From the NCBI GenBank assembly GCA_027036655.1, contig JALWEC010000459.1:1-7035 (forward strand): 7,035 nucleotides of DNA, in the 5' to 3' direction. Origin of the DNA: Melioribacteraceae bacterium. GTDB lineage: Bacteria; Bacteroidota; Ignavibacteria; Ignavibacteriales; Melioribacteraceae. The notes under the pieces were generated by a model. It searched no databases, was not told the DNA's origin, and was given only the letters and a program-made list of their open reading frames with translations. Shown here piece after piece: positions 6,127 to 7,035 of the stretch; the first letter of the stretch is position 1; the number at the start of each line of letters is the position of its first letter. Both the position numbers and the translations under genes were made by a program.

Positions 6127-7035
6127 TTAATCAATCAAATTCCTTAATTCCCCTTTTGCTTTTCCAAACGGTTCATCCCAAAAGCCGAGTTCCTTTTGTC
6201 GGAAGATTTTCATTGTCGGATACCAGTCCGACGTCTTACCCGAAAGTCCCCAGCGCCAGTCGGGAATTTTGGCAAGCATAATCCAAACCGGCTTTCCCAA
6301 AGCTCCCGCAAGATGCGGCAGCGACGTATCGGTGGAAATAATTAAATCGAGATTTTTAATTGCAGCCGCTGTGTCGGCAAATGAAAGAAGCAATTTGGAA
6401 ATATCGACTATACCGTTTTCCGCCATGATTTTTTCCTCGGATTCCGAAACCGGCATTTGTAAAGAGAACAAATTTACATTCGGATTTTTAAAATCAAGGA
6501 AGTTTTCCAATGTCGCCGACCGCAAATTATTTTTACGGAATACCGGATTTCCCCGCCACGTTATTCCGATATTAAAACCGGCATAGTTTGAAAAAAACTT
6601 TTTCCAATAATGCAGCTTATCTTCAGGGACTTGTAAATAGGGGACTTCAGACGGAATGTTTTCTTTAGTAAGCTGCAACGCATAAGGAAGACTCATCAAC
6701 GGAAGTTGAAGATCATATTCCGATTTAGCTTTGAAATCGGCGGAAGAAATAAAAAGTTTGTCGTACCCTTCGAGACTTTTCATTAAATCGAAAAGTTCCT
6801 GCTGGCACTCAAAATAAATTTTCCCAACTTTTTGGCGCGCAAGTTTTAAAAGTCTGGAAAACTGAATAACATCGCCGAAACCTTGATCGGCATATACATA
6901 GAGAATTTTATCCTTCGCCATTTCCCCTTCCCAGCGCCTCCCGGGAAGCTCTTTGCGTTTCAATTCTCCGGTGTAAAATCTATGCTCAAAATATTCAAGT
7001 CCCTTCCCGAAATTTCCGGTTAACAAATAAAGGAT
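6127..7035 (-). CDS. TPR-linked GT9-like glycosyltransferase, C-terminal part (5' end beyond window)
   Basis: The frame is open to the right edge, so 302 C-terminal residues are seen and the start is missing. The first residues, LYLLTGNFGKGLEYFEHRF, match the last helices that join tetratricopeptide repeats to the transferase domain in large bacterial TPR glycosyltransferases (compare the common pattern L-x-G-x-F-x-x-G-x-x-x-Y-E-x-R). Then comes RRWEGE, and LYVYADQGFGDVIQFSRLL, the Rossmann start of heptosyltransferase-like (GT9-like) domains. Later FNIGITWRGNP (about residues 154-163) opens the second half, and LIISTDTSLPHLAGALGKPVW (about 231-251) is the typical donor-side motif. The ending with DWRWG, DWYPTMKIFRQ and W-DEPF is also typical. 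Such proteins are often found in loci for cell-surface or protein glycosylation; donor and target here are unknown. The TTG at 7026 is an internal Leu codon, not a start. The gene runs in the same direction as the GT4 and kinase genes, 167 bp upstream. Confidence 0.82.
   Translation of the reverse strand: MLYLLTGNFGKGLEYFEHRFYTGELKRKELPGRRWEGEMAKDKILYVYADQGFGDVIQFSRLLKLARQKVGKIYFECQQELFDLMKSLEGYDKLFISSADFKAKSEYDLQLPLMSLPYALQLTKENIPSEVPYLQVPEDKLHYWKKFFSNYAGFNIGITWRGNPVFRKNNLRSATLENFLDFKNPNVNLFSLQMPVSESEEKIMAENGIVDISKLLLSFADTAAAIKNLDLIISTDTSLPHLAGALGKPVWIMLAKIPDWRWGLSGKTSDWYPTMKIFRQKELGFWDEPFGKAKGELRNLID

Noticed and set aside
7024..7026. TTG as the start of the TPR-glycosyltransferase gene
   Set aside because: The frame is open past it to the window edge, and the residues before and after it continue a TPR-like helix, so it is an internal Leu codon.

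Overview
The window reads as chromosomal DNA from a Gram-negative (diderm) bacterium with moderately low GC, estimated by eye at about 40%. The best evidence for an outer membrane is a large BamA (Omp85) gene directly behind uppS. That order, the style of the protein sequences and the AT-rich gaps suggest the Bacteroidota/Chlorobi/Ignavibacteria group. Two of the gaps carry good TTGACA-type sigma-70 promoters, which are not the classical Bacteroidia type, so an Ignavibacteria-like lineage is my preferred but unproven guess. No mobile element, CRISPR array, rRNA or tRNA was seen.

Left part (1-2788, minus strand): uppS makes the C55 lipid carrier needed for peptidoglycan and other envelope glycans. 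It is followed by bamA, which starts inside the last codons of uppS and runs off the left edge; 668 residues are visible, covering a signal peptide, five POTRA domains and the first part of the barrel. A promoter at 2902-2930 probably drives the pair.

Centre (2789-3728): a 223-bp divergent gap separates uppS from a plus-strand gene for a membrane-anchored SIMPL (DUF541) protein with a strong Shine-Dalgarno sequence. This gene meets the next one tail to tail with only 24 bp between them.

Right part (3753-7035, minus strand): in transcription order these are the 3' part of a TPR-linked GT9-like glycosyltransferase gene that enters from the right edge, a GT4-type glycosyltransferase, and a NahK-like sugar 1-kinase of the APH fold. 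The last two are 17 bp apart and probably share a promoter at 6054-6082. Together they look like part of a glycan-building locus: the kinase could activate an N-acetylhexosamine while the transferases use activated sugars. That link is inferred from position only.

Nothing here clearly amounts to an undescribed system. The points most worth a second look are the enlarged POTRA2 in BamA, the gene overlap at uppS/bamA, and the kinase-GT4-TPR-GT neighbourhood.
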